A stretch of 37,984 nt of DNA from Lachnospiraceae bacterium (lineage in GTDB: Bacteria; Bacillota; Clostridia; Lachnospirales; Lachnospiraceae). Below, one piece after another: positions 15,580-23,512 of this stretch; the first letter of the stretch is position 1; each line of letters begins with the position of its first letter. The DNA lies in NCBI GenBank assembly GCA_004556655.1, contig SFGF01000033.1, forward strand, positions 1 to 37,984. Direction: 5' to 3'. Position numbers and translations under genes: made by a program. Below the pieces are notes generated by a model. That model saw only the letters and a program-made list of their open reading frames with translations. It searched no databases and was not told the origin of the DNA.

Positions 15580-15660
15580 TACTAATGCGAATTAGCAATT
15601 ATCGCTTAGTATATAGAATGCATCCGCATATCTGAAAACTGTAATTTCAAATATGCGGAT
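15580..15660. terminator. Two consecutive hairpins between convergent genes
   Basis: The first hairpin pairs TACTAATGCGA (15580-15590) with TCGCTTAGTA (15602-15611), one bulge. The second pairs ATCCGCATAT (15622-15631) perfectly with ATATGCGGAT (15651-15660). They separate the kinase remnant (+) from the NLR-type gene (-) and probably end transcription, though U tracts are poor. The loop of the second contains a 16-mer repeated at 37902. Confidence 0.5.
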
Positions 15661-15705
15661 AATATTTATAGTGAAGCTTATAGAAGATGGCCTTTTAGAC
15701 CCCCA

Positions 15706-18700
15706 TTAATCTGAGAAGGAACCAGTAAAGCTGCATCCTTGGATTGCAACACCGGGAAAGTAATCTATGATTTGGATCTCTTTTCCAGTATCAGAATCAA
15801 GCAATTCAAGCCGAAAGTTTTCATAACAGCCGATCAGCTTATCATTGCCCCATGGGATGGCAAAATCCCAGTAGGCGTGTCCATCGTAACTTCCTATATC
15901 TTTCATGAACCCATTTTTAATTTCAGTATAGGTACAAGTATGATAATTTGCTGTATAGTATAGTTTTAATGAGTTTTGCATAAAAACAGCTTCTTTTGTT
16001 TGCTCGTTCAAATATGTATAGCTAAAATTACTCGTTTCTTCCCGATATTTGTATTCCAGTGCTTTCGTATGACGGAAATAAATCGCTTGTAGTGGCTGGA
16101 GCTGGCGATCCGGAAGTGGCCGGCCTTTATCCGAATAGCATTTAAGTATCGGAAGAGTAAATGAATCTGTACTGGCTGCATTCAGAAAAAAGCCGTTTGT
16201 GATCCAGAAGTTTTGCATCTCTGTTTCTCCATGAGTACCCTCCATTCCAAGATCCCCGTGAAAAAATATAAAATATGGATATAATTCTTCAGTGAGTTCT
16301 GGAAGAATATAATACCATTCCCGAGAGTACGATATTTTTTCATGAACTCCCTTCCTTTTGAATTGCTCACATCTGGTAGGTGATACCGGTTCTCGATCTT
16401 CCATATGTTGTGTGACCACGATTTCAATAGACTTTCCGTTATAATTAGATCCAGCAAGTCTTTCATTTTCCCCGGCTTCTTTTATATGATAAAGAGTGTC
16501 TGTAGACAAGTTGTATTCACAACACTGGTATTGTGTCGATATAAGCAAAAAGTCACTGTTTTCTTGGAAACAAAGGTTTTCTACAGTTTCGTCCGGATTT
16601 GTCGTGGAAAAAATGGTACTTTGTTCGCTTGTGACCATATCCAATAAAATGACCTTCTCATGGTCTGATCGGACAAAAGTTAAAGCAAGCATCTGAGAGG
16701 CCTCATTATAGCAGCAGTTACCAATGTAATAGTCATGTTCATAAAAGCAGATGGAATTTGTAAGTCTGATTGGCTCTCCTGAGAATATGGAAATACCATT
16801 GTATTGATGTACAAGGAAGAACATTCCATGTCCAGGATCACAGATCAGAGCTGTACAGGAATAATACTGCATATTGTAGCGTGGAACCAGTGTATCTTCA
16901 TCTGCGTTCCACTCATAGGTTGTTGTATCGTTACTGATCTGGAAACGATTGCGGGAAGGAACAACGGAGGTTTTGAAATACAGTTCACCGCCCTGCTCTG
17001 ATTCCGATAGTAACTTGCGTACTCCGATGAGAGGATACTTCATAAGAATGCCATTTCCGTATCTGGCTGTCAAATCAACGAGATAACAGTTGTCAGGATA
17101 CATGAAATAACACTCACAGGGATTTTCGGGATGAATATGTATATAGGACGGCGGCATATCATTATCTGCTGTTAATTCTTTGTATACTGGTCGGATCATG
17201 GCAGAAGTACAGTTATACTGTTCAATCTGCAATGTTTCATTATTAAAATAGAGAAAACTGTTTATAGCGGGTATGTATTTTGCTGTTGGTACAGTTTGAG
17301 GCATTCCCATAAAGGTATGAAGCAGAGTTTCTTCTTTAACTGCTGATGATAACATATAAAGTTGGCAGGGAATCGGTATGTCAGCTTCTTCTTCCTCCTC
17401 TTCTTGATAACTTTCTGTATACCAGTTATCCCAATCATAAGGATTATATTCGGCAGTAAAAGTATAAATTGGTGCATACAGATCGGCGGCATACAGGCGG
17501 GTATCTTTCATCAGAACAGAACAGGACTGATCAAATTCTTTATGGAGAGGCTGCAGTGTTATTCCGCTTATGTTCTTGTAATCATATACGATTAAAATGC
17601 CCTTTGAATCTCCTGTGAAGGAAAAAGAATTCAACGCCTTTTTTGCCTTTTCAACATAATAAGTCTCTTTGTGCTTGTCGGGACTTTCAATATTATAAAT
17701 ATTCAAGCCGATTTCCAGTCCATCTGCTGTTGATTTCTGCAACTTAGTCGCCAGCCATTTTCCATCTGGAGAAATCTGCATATAGCCAGTATCAGAGAGA
17801 TCATGGATTCCGGTTGGATCATCTGCATAAATTGTATATTCCAATTTACCAGACAGTATATCCCAGCATTTTATACATCCAAAATCATCAAGAGTAAAAC
17901 AGTTGTTTTTTAGATAGATTGTATCAATTACAGAATCCTGGTGTCCTTCTGGCTCGAAGTTATGGCTATAAATGTGCGAACCACTAAAATCTGTAGCCAA
18001 TGTCGTGCTTTTTCCCCTGCGGCTGCAGTTGACATTGAAAAAGCAGCATGAGTTAAGATCAAGACAGCTTAGATCAACACCGGTTAATTCTTTGCGCCCG
18101 GCAAGGATTGATGAAAGTACATTGGAAAGCAGATAATGTATATCCTTATTTTCAGCGCACAATTTGCGGCAGAAGTCAAGGGAGTAGTCCAGGACATTCT
18201 GTTCATCTGTATTATGGTAGGGTAAGATCCAGTCGGAGGTCATTTTATCAAGAACAGGGGCGTTTCTATGTTCCATCAGTATTTCACTGATCAATACAGA
18301 TTTATTATATCTCCAGTAACTTGTATTCAAATACATATTGCAGGACACTGATGAGTCAGTGCTTATTGCTGGTGTATAAAATTGGGGCACATTCATACAG
18401 TTTAAAAGATTTAGAAGCTGTATATCCCATATCGCCGAAAAATAGTCTCTAAAGTGATGGTGCTGAAATGAATAACGATTTCTTTCGCCAAAGGGACCGG
18501 AAGATTCAGTGTATTCATATACAATATCAAGATAGCTGCCGACACAGTTTATGATTGGCGACACATTAATATCTTTTCCAGTATAGAAACTCTGGATCGT
18601 TTGATATAGAACAGCCGGCTGATATTGAAAATCAGCATATGGTATAGAAGGCAATCCACGGCATAGAACATCCATACATAGAATTGATTGGCGGATCAAT

Positions 18701-20271
18701 TGTTCAAAGGCTGCACTGCTGATATAAAAACAGTCTTTTTTTTCATAATGCCAGGCAATGTAGGGAAGAACAAAATCAAGGACAAAAGCGGTTTGCCATT
18801 TATCCAAAGGATTTGTCCGTGTATCTTCTGCACGGCTCCTGATATTATAAAAAGTAGACTTCCTGTGAAAAAAGTAATACAGAATTTCACCTCCAGTTTC
18901 AGGAAGCGGTTCATTTGTGTTGACATTTTCAGCACAGAACATACATAGATATAAAGGAATGCGCAAAATTTCTTTAAGTGGTTTGCAGGACATAATAATT
19001 CCGATTTGGGTTTCGGTCCTTCCACATCTGGTCAAATAGGATGTGATGTCTTGATCTTCAAGTCCGATAAGTCGGACATTTTCAAAATCGACAGCATAAT
19101 ATGCAGCCTGGGTCTCCCGGCTGGTGGTAATGATCTGCACATTCGGATAATCACTAAGAATGGATATTTCATTGCTGAGACATGAACGAATGGAATAGCC
19201 ATCATTTGTCGCTACTTCATTGAAGCCGTCAAGAAGCAAAAGATAGCGAGGAAATCCGTCAGCAGGTACTTTTTGAAATTCCTTTTCTATTTGATCTAAA
19301 AGATCAGGAGAAACATTTTGCAGAGACTTATGATTTTCAACGATCTGTCCGATATATCTGGTGATAAAGTTTGTTTTCCGTAAAGTATCGTTATACCATT
19401 CCGAGATTCTATCCGGACAGCGGTTCAACTCAATGAAAAAGGGAATGGGACGTCCGCTCATATATTTAGATGGAATCAGTGTATCGCCATTTGGCTTAGA
19501 GTATTCCTCTGTCATAAGCTGATGGAGAAAAGTCGTTTTTCCTATTCCGCCATCTCCGATAACGGAGATATTTCTCGTAGAACTCCTACAGATATCTATA
19601 ATTTTAGATATGCTTCCACTTTCTGTTTTCCCACGCATCTGAAAGTTTGGCTCGGCAATATATCCTTTAGGTAGAAGCTGTTGAATAATGTTTAAAGATG
19701 CGAAGCGTTTCCCTTCAGAACGGGAGGCAAAAAAATCAGCTTGCGAAGCAGCCCATAACATATATTCAAAAAGTAATCTGGCTGTATTGGCTACATAATA
19801 CTTTATATTTATTCCATATTCATTTGAAGTATCAAGTTCCTTTTTATTACTTTTTGTTTTGGCCGCTTGTTGAGTATTGTAATTGCCGCAAATAATGCAA
19901 AGAGCGATAAATTGAGCAAGCTGATCCCCTTGATCTGGATTAAAGGAGGCAATGAGAAGTTTCTTATCTTGAGGACGAAGCTGTGTATCGTTATCGATCA
20001 GCTCACAAAGCGCACTATAAAGTGAATAGTGCTTACCCATTTGAGCGAGATACCTTCCTTTGATTCTTAGACACAGATTCACAAAACCCTCGTCCGTCAA
20101 GACTTCTTTATAAATTGTCTGGTTGAGTGCACGTGATAGAAATAGGTTTTTGACGGTCTGCTCAAGGTTTAGATCCTCAACATCAAAAAGACGTATATAA
20201 AGATCAACATGATTAAGTCCTATTTCTTTTCCGAAATCGGCAAGTATGTGTAGCACATCCTTTAAAAGCAT
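15706..20271 (-). CDS. NACHT NTPase with WD40/beta-propeller-like C-terminus (bacterial NLR-type protein)
   Basis: This 1521-aa protein starts at ATG 20271 behind AGGAGG on the minus strand. Residues 1-230 are a helical N-terminal region of unknown type. The NACHT module follows: Walker A GDGGIGKTT (239-247), Walker B LLLLDGFNEV (344-353), sensor-like TTSRE (382-386) and the helical motif LRIPLYLCMFC (436-446). After about 250 helical residues comes a short pentapeptide-like stretch (LTGVDLSCLDLNSCCFFNV). About 750 residues of beta-rich sequence then carry WD40-like blades (e.g. FTLDDFGCIKCWDILSGKLE). This N-domain/NACHT/repeat plan is that of STAND and bNACHT anti-phage proteins, where the repeats sense and the N-domain acts. 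It is monocistronic, codon-intact and lies inside the accessory region. Anti-phage function is inferred. Confidence 0.85.
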   Translation of the reverse strand: MLLKDVLHILADFGKEIGLNHVDLYIRLFDVEDLNLEQTVKNLFLSRALNQTIYKEVLTDEGFVNLCLRIKGRYLAQMGKHYSLYSALCELIDNDTQLRPQDKKLLIASFNPDQGDQLAQFIALCIICGNYNTQQAAKTKSNKKELDTSNEYGINIKYYVANTARLLFEYMLWAASQADFFASRSEGKRFASLNIIQQLLPKGYIAEPNFQMRGKTESGSISKIIDICRSSTRNISVIGDGGIGKTTFLHQLMTEEYSKPNGDTLIPSKYMSGRPIPFFIELNRCPDRISEWYNDTLRKTNFITRYIGQIVENHKSLQNVSPDLLDQIEKEFQKVPADGFPRYLLLLDGFNEVATNDGYSIRSCLSNEISILSDYPNVQIITTSRETQAAYYAVDFENVRLIGLEDQDITSYLTRCGRTETQIGIIMSCKPLKEILRIPLYLCMFCAENVNTNEPLPETGGEILYYFFHRKSTFYNIRSRAEDTRTNPLDKWQTAFVLDFVLPYIAWHYEKKDCFYISSAAFEQLIRQSILCMDVLCRGLPSIPYADFQYQPAVLYQTIQSFYTGKDINVSPIINCVGSYLDIVYEYTESSGPFGERNRYSFQHHHFRDYFSAIWDIQLLNLLNCMNVPQFYTPAISTDSSVSCNMYLNTSYWRYNKSVLISEILMEHRNAPVLDKMTSDWILPYHNTDEQNVLDYSLDFCRKLCAENKDIHYLLSNVLSSILAGRKELTGVDLSCLDLNSCCFFNVNCSRRGKSTTLATDFSGSHIYSHNFEPEGHQDSVIDTIYLKNNCFTLDDFGCIKCWDILSGKLEYTIYADDPTGIHDLSDTGYMQISPDGKWLATKLQKSTADGLEIGLNIYNIESPDKHKETYYVEKAKKALNSFSFTGDSKGILIVYDYKNISGITLQPLHKEFDQSCSVLMKDTRLYAADLYAPIYTFTAEYNPYDWDNWYTESYQEEEEEEADIPIPCQLYMLSSAVKEETLLHTFMGMPQTVPTAKYIPAINSFLYFNNETLQIEQYNCTSAMIRPVYKELTADNDMPPSYIHIHPENPCECYFMYPDNCYLVDLTARYGNGILMKYPLIGVRKLLSESEQGGELYFKTSVVPSRNRFQISNDTTTYEWNADEDTLVPRYNMQYYSCTALICDPGHGMFFLVHQYNGISIFSGEPIRLTNSICFYEHDYYIGNCCYNEASQMLALTFVRSDHEKVILLDMVTSEQSTIFSTTNPDETVENLCFQENSDFLLISTQYQCCEYNLSTDTLYHIKEAGENERLAGSNYNGKSIEIVVTQHMEDREPVSPTRCEQFKRKGVHEKISYSREWYYILPELTEELYPYFIFFHGDLGMEGTHGETEMQNFWITNGFFLNAASTDSFTLPILKCYSDKGRPLPDRQLQPLQAIYFRHTKALEYKYREETSNFSYTYLNEQTKEAVFMQNSLKLYYTANYHTCTYTEIKNGFMKDIGSYDGHAYWDFAIPWGNDKLIGCYENFRLELLDSDTGKEIQIIDYFPGVAIQGCSFTGSFSD

Positions 20272-20495
20272 AAATAGATCCTCCTGTTACCTTTTTGTAT
20301 CTGTATTTGTTACCGACGGCAAAAACGGAGCGATGTATGATATAGCCATAACAGATGCAGATATATAGCTATCATATCACAATTTGTTCTAAAGCAATAT
20401 AGCAAATCTCAGAAATAGGACGGGGAGTTTCGGCTCTTCATTCTGGGAGCTGTCATGTATCAACAAGGTGTTTTGGATAGAAAGGCAGGAAGAAT

Positions 20496-20705
20496 ATGCA
20501 TATAAACGAATGGGCGAAGAAAATTAAGAAAAAATCTTTTTGGACAGCACTTATACCGGCGGCTCTGCTTGTAGCACAGGCAACAGCAGCATTGTTTGGG
20601 TATACAATAGATCTAGGAATACTGGGGAATAAGCTGCTGAACCTAGTCGATTCTATATTTACCGTTTTGCTGATTTTAGGATATGACTGGAGCGAAAAAA
20701 AGTAA
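20496..20705 (+). CDS. phi LC3-type phage holin (69 aa)
   Basis: Starts at ATG 20496 with AGGCAGGAAGA upstream. It has a short basic N-terminus (INEWAKKIKKKSFW), one hydrophobic helix (about 17-35), a turn (YTIDLGILGNKLLN) and a second hydrophobic helix (about 49-62), ending YDWSEKK. This pattern fits phi LC3-family holins, but the usual DPTT-like C-terminal extension is absent. No endolysin, tail or other phage gene is near, so it is a phage remnant or a recruited pore-forming protein. It is divergent from the NLR-type gene, with 224 nt between them. Confidence 0.65.
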   Translation: MHINEWAKKIKKKSFWTALIPAALLVAQATAALFGYTIDLGILGNKLLNLVDSIFTVLLILGYDWSEKK

Positions 20706-20736
20706 GAAAAAGTAATTTCCACTTTTAAGTTTACTC

Positions 20737-20772
20737 AAAGGCTGGCAGGCACTTTAGTCTACCAGCCTTTTG
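20737..20772 (+). terminator. Terminator after the holin gene
   Basis: AAAGGCTGG (20737-20745) pairs perfectly with CCAGCCTTT (20762-20770), followed by a short TT. Confidence 0.65.
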
Positions 20773-20776
20773 AAAT

Positions 20777-20840
20777 AAATCTCTGAATTTCCAGACCAAA
20801 GTAGCCCTAAAGGCATCTTGGTCTGGAAACTCGGGGATTT
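20777..20840. repeat. 64-nt imperfect inverted repeat
   Basis: A perfect 12-bp core pairs TTTCCAGACCAA (20788-20799) with TTGGTCTGGAAA (20818-20829). The pairing extends outward through TCTGA/TCGGG (with G-U pairs) to AAATC/GATTT at 20777 and 20840, and inward through GCC/GGC around a CTAAA loop. There is no U tract. It could be a structured RNA, a folded operator or a miniature-transposon remnant. The rest of 20706-20996 holds only the neighbouring terminator and the regulator's promoter. Confidence 0.6.
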
Positions 20841-20935
20841 CAAAAATGATATAAGAATACTGAAATGAAGCAAAGGCTTTATTTTTTTGATCCAACACTA
20901 CTCAATATAGTTATTGAAATATATCTTTTGAAAAA

Positions 20936-20981
20936 CTAATATATTTTCACGTTTACAGTTAAAATAGTGATATTACATTAG
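20936..20981 (+). promoter_or_regulatory. Promoter and palindromic operator of the XRE regulator
   Basis: CTAATATATTTTCAC (20936-20950) and GTGATATTACATTAG (20967-20981) are inverted repeats matching at 12 of 15 positions. Between and within them lies TTTACA (20952-20957), a 16-nt spacer and TACATT (20974-20979). A repressor bound here would cover the promoter, consistent with autoregulation by the HTH protein that follows. Confidence 0.55.
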
Positions 20982-20996
20982 AACGAGTTATAATAT

Positions 20997-21317
20997 TTGA
21001 AAGACTATGTTGGAGATAAGATAAATAGATTGTGTGAAAAGCATCATATGACCCAATATGAATTAGCAAAAAGAGCAGGAATGACTCAATCGTCCGTTTC
21101 GAATTTGATGAGTCGGGGGACGGTGCCGACTTTGGGGACATTAGAGAAAATCTGTAAAGGCTTTGGAATAACCCTTGCGCAATTCTTTACGGAAGAGGGA
21201 GAATTCCCAGATTTATCAGAAGAACAGCAGGAAATGCTAAATGCATGGGAAACGCTGTCAACAAAAGAAAAAGTTACACTCATGAAAATCTTGGAGAGTA
21301 TTAAAGAATTACGTTAA
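20997..21317 (+). CDS. XRE (Cro/CI-type) transcriptional regulator
   Basis: The protein is 106 aa. TTG 20997 is the likely start because MKDYVGDKINRLCEKHHM gives the full first helix of the domain, although no ribosome binding site precedes it and the 5' leader would be only about 10 nt. The HTH is MTQYELAKRAGMTQSSVSNL, followed by PTLGTLEKICKGFGITLAQFF, typical of Lachnospiraceae element repressors. The C-terminal 35 residues are helical. It probably controls its own promoter through the palindrome just upstream, and perhaps other element genes. Confidence 0.85.
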   Translation: MKDYVGDKINRLCEKHHMTQYELAKRAGMTQSSVSNLMSRGTVPTLGTLEKICKGFGITLAQFFTEEGEFPDLSEEQQEMLNAWETLSTKEKVTLMKILESIKELR

Positions 21318-21346
21318 AAATAGCCTTTGCTCAAAGGCTATTTTTT
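21316..21346 (+). terminator. Terminator after the XRE gene
   Basis: AAAAATAGCCTTTG (21316-21329) pairs perfectly over 14 bp with CAAAGGCTATTTTT (21332-21345), a strong intrinsic terminator that begins at the stop codon of the regulator and works in both directions. Confidence 0.9.
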
Positions 21347-21367
21347 ATGCGGAGAGGGAAGCAGTAT

Positions 21368-22120
21368 ATGTATTTGTCGGAACTATTCTTACAAACTGTT
21401 TATGGAGAAAATACTTCAATGGCAGCACAAGAAGCGCTGGAAGCATGCAACAAGGAACTGTGCAGGCGCATGGACGGTGTTGTAGATGAAATTGATTGTT
21501 TGCACTATTTTTTTAATACAGATCAAAAGGATGAAATCATTAGCCCAAATGAAAAATATCAGGAATTGGTTGACTTTTGGGATGTGTACTGGGAATTTGA
21601 TCATGAAGTTCCCGATGCGGTTAGAGAAAAAATGTGGCTGCTTCAAATGATATATGAAGCAGATGCCAACCGGATAACATGGGAAAAAGAAAATCGGAAG
21701 AAACGATTGACTTCCGGACAGGTTGACACCTTTGAGATGCTCTGTAGAAAATTTGAAGAAAAGTTTGGGAAAAAAGAACTGGCCATTTTTATTCGGGACA
21801 GAACCGGATTCAGAGTATGGGAAAAGTTTGAACTGCAGGGATTTGACGGGGAAGGGATTATTCCAGAGCGAGATTTCGCTGAAAATGAACTGCTGAAAAT
21901 GTTTGAATCAGAGGGAATTGCAGTATTGATTGTGGGGCGGATTGGTTTAACCCCCAGACGTTTTTATGGGTATTATGTTTCAAGTTGTGAATATAGAGAA
22001 ATGGACAAGAGGGAGATGGATGATTTAAAGGTAAAATTAACTGAGGATAATCCGATGGCAGAACACAGAGGGAAAATCAGAGGGTGTCCTACAGCATATA
22101 TAGAAAGGACCGCAGGATAA
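21368..22120 (+). CDS. Unknown protein (250 aa)
   Basis: ATG 21368 is chosen because GAGAGGG lies about 10 nt upstream; an earlier in-frame ATG at 21347 is inside the terminator region. The protein is acidic and soluble, helical in the first 110 residues, then alpha/beta (RFYGYYVSSCEYREM, KELAIFIRDRTGFRV). No motif allows assignment. It is the first gene after the repressor terminator and may form a transcription unit with the next gene. Confidence 0.6.
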   Translation: MYLSELFLQTVYGENTSMAAQEALEACNKELCRRMDGVVDEIDCLHYFFNTDQKDEIISPNEKYQELVDFWDVYWEFDHEVPDAVREKMWLLQMIYEADANRITWEKENRKKRLTSGQVDTFEMLCRKFEEKFGKKELAIFIRDRTGFRVWEKFELQGFDGEGIIPERDFAENELLKMFESEGIAVLIVGRIGLTPRRFYGYYVSSCEYREMDKREMDDLKVKLTEDNPMAEHRGKIRGCPTAYIERTAG

Positions 22121-22237
22121 GCCGGATCATGATTTGCAGAATCTGGCATCCGTTCAGTACGGAGGGAAGATTGGCAGATTTTATAGAGAAAGGTTCTATT
22201 GAGTACTACAAACTTATATCAGTGGGAGGTAAAACTA

Positions 22238-22657
22238 TTGGGAATGATAGAATGGAACAAAAAAGAGAAAGAGAAATACGAGAAATTGTTGGCATTATTT
22301 GAAAATTCGCTTAAAAATTCGCGGGATTATAGGATAGGAATTTTGCAGGATATTGGATATATTGCTGTAAGTGGTACTTATTATCCGGATGCGGAGACCA
22401 GCCATGAGGCAGCAGTACATCTGAATGTGGAAAGAGCTATGCGCACGCCCAAGGAATTGGCAAGTGAACTTTTGGAGAATTGGAGATGGCAATGGTATTC
22501 CCAGCATCCACAAGTGGAATTTCGAGACGAATATGACAATGTACGAGAACTGGACTTGGATATGCCGGAAAGATATCGGGAGGAGTTTTTCACGGAACTT
22601 AGACAGTATCAAAAGAGGATTGGAGATATATTGGGAGAGAATGTTTCGGATTTATAA
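22238..22657 (+). CDS. Unknown protein (139 aa)
   Basis: TTG 22238 has GGGAGG (22224-22229) at an ideal 8 nt; ATG 22244 is the alternative and shortens it by two residues. The sequence is helical at the N-terminus (EWNKKEKEKYEKLLALFENS), with YIAVSGTYYPDAETSHEAA and a Trp-rich stretch ENWRWQWYSQH. No family recognised. It ends about 90 nt upstream of the cassette B promoter. Confidence 0.55.
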   Translation: MGMIEWNKKEKEKYEKLLALFENSLKNSRDYRIGILQDIGYIAVSGTYYPDAETSHEAAVHLNVERAMRTPKELASELLENWRWQWYSQHPQVEFRDEYDNVRELDLDMPERYREEFFTELRQYQKRIGDILGENVSDL

Positions 22658-22699
22658 CTCCATTAAATTACAAAAACATGGTTGCAATCATTTTTATGA

Positions 22700-22731
22700 T
22701 AAATTTTGTGAATTTTCAGTAAATTTTGTGA
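22700..22731 (+). repeat. Direct repeat upstream of cassette B promoter
   Basis: TAAATTTTGTGA occurs at 22700-22711 and again at 22720-22731, a 20-nt period (about two helical turns), ending 13 nt before the -35 box. It may be a regulator binding site. Confidence 0.5.
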
Positions 22732-22744
22732 TCGTGTCCGAGGA

Positions 22745-22773
22745 TTGACTTGAACAGAAGAATGTGTTAAAGT
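22745..22773 (+). promoter_or_regulatory. Promoter of cassette B
   Basis: TTGACT (22745-22750), 17-nt spacer, TAAAGT (22768-22773). The spacer ends TGTGT as in the cassette A promoter at 4619. The transcribed leader before the first gene at 23116 is about 335 nt. Confidence 0.6.
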
Positions 22774-22888
22774 GTAAATGTAATAATTTATGCATGGAAT
22801 TTCCAAAAGCAGTAACACATTTTTGTTTCGGAATATAGTCCGAAAGTAAAATTTAATTTCAGCATTTGGTCTGGATGTGAAGATATAG

Positions 22889-22925
22889 AAAGGCACTAAA
22901 AATCGAAAGGTTTTTGGTGTCTTTT
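22889..22925 (+). terminator. Leader hairpin 1 of cassette B (attenuator-like)
   Basis: AGGCACTAAAAA (22891-22902) pairs over 12 bp (two G-U) with TTTTTGGTGTCT (22911-22922), extended by flanking A-T pairs, and runs into U residues. The 3' arm and its U tract (TTTTTGGTGTCTTTTT) are identical to the cassette A leader hairpin, and both are followed by TGCGCG. Confidence 0.7.
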
Positions 22926-22968
22926 TGCGCGTTTTGGGAATCGCTGCAGGAAAGGAGGAAACTTGTCA

Positions 22969-23007
22969 ATGGAAAAAGGCGGGACGGGAAATTGCTGCTT
23001 CGTGTAA
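22969..23007 (+). CDS. Possible 12-aa leader peptide
   Basis: ATG 22969 lies 10 nt after a strong AAAGGAGG (22951-22958) and encodes MEKGGTGNCCFV before TAA 23005-23007. It sits between the two terminator-like hairpins of the cassette B leader, the position expected for a translated attenuation peptide. In cassette A the matching place has a ribosome binding site but no clear start codon. Confidence 0.4.
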   Translation: MEKGGTGNCCFV

Positions 23008-23050
23008 AGCAATGCCGGTAAAAGAAAAATGAATAGATGTAAGTATTTGG

Positions 23051-23077
23051 AAGACTTGGAGTACCAGGTCTTTTTTT
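23051..23077 (+). terminator. Leader hairpin 2 of cassette B
   Basis: AAGACTTGG (23051-23059) pairs with CCAGGTCTT (23064-23072), one G-U, loop AGTA, followed by T to 23077. It is an intrinsic terminator shape 39 nt upstream of the first cassette B gene. Confidence 0.7.
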
Positions 23078-23115
23078 ACGTTTTGATGCAGAAAAGATTG
23101 GAAAGGAGCTATCTT

Positions 23116-23439
23116 ATGAAACAAACAAAAATGTCGGATAAGGACTATCTTCTGTATTTAAGAGACAGGCAAGAGGAAATAAGGCAGGACATTTTGATGT
23201 GCTGCACAACGAAAAGAAGCAGTCTTTTTGTAGACGAATTTACAGTCTATAAAAAATTGAAAGAGAAGTACCATGAAGGCTGGGAGGAAGAACAAGGGGA
23301 AGATGTGATTTTAAAAGGGATTCTTCAGAATCAGATTGCATTTCTGGAGGCAAGAGGAGAACTTGTTTCCGGAACGGCAAAATACGGTGTCGGGTATCGG
23401 ACGGTAGGACTGCCAGACGGTTCGGAAAAAGCGGCGTAA
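23116..23439 (+). CDS. Unknown protein (107 aa)
   Basis: ATG 23116 follows AAAGGAG with good spacing. An upstream in-frame ATG at 23029 would put a terminator hairpin inside the gene and has no ribosome binding site. The protein is helical and charged (KMSDKDYLLYLRDRQEEI, then CCTTKRSSLFVDEFTVYKKL), ending in a short strand region (KYGVGYRTVGLPDGSE). No family recognised. First gene of cassette B. Confidence 0.6.
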   Translation: MKQTKMSDKDYLLYLRDRQEEIRQDILMCCTTKRSSLFVDEFTVYKKLKEKYHEGWEEEQGEDVILKGILQNQIAFLEARGELVSGTAKYGVGYRTVGLPDGSEKAA

Positions 23440-23512
23440 GCCGGAACTACGGTTCAGAGGAGAAAACCGAAGATAATTATACAATTAAAAGAAATGGAGG
23501 AAATGAATTAAA

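Noticed and set aside
22084..22302. 72-aa open frame overlapping two neighbouring genes
   Set aside because: It overlaps the end of the 21368 gene and the start of the 22238 gene, which has the better ribosome binding site, and it is very Ile/Arg-rich without domain signs.
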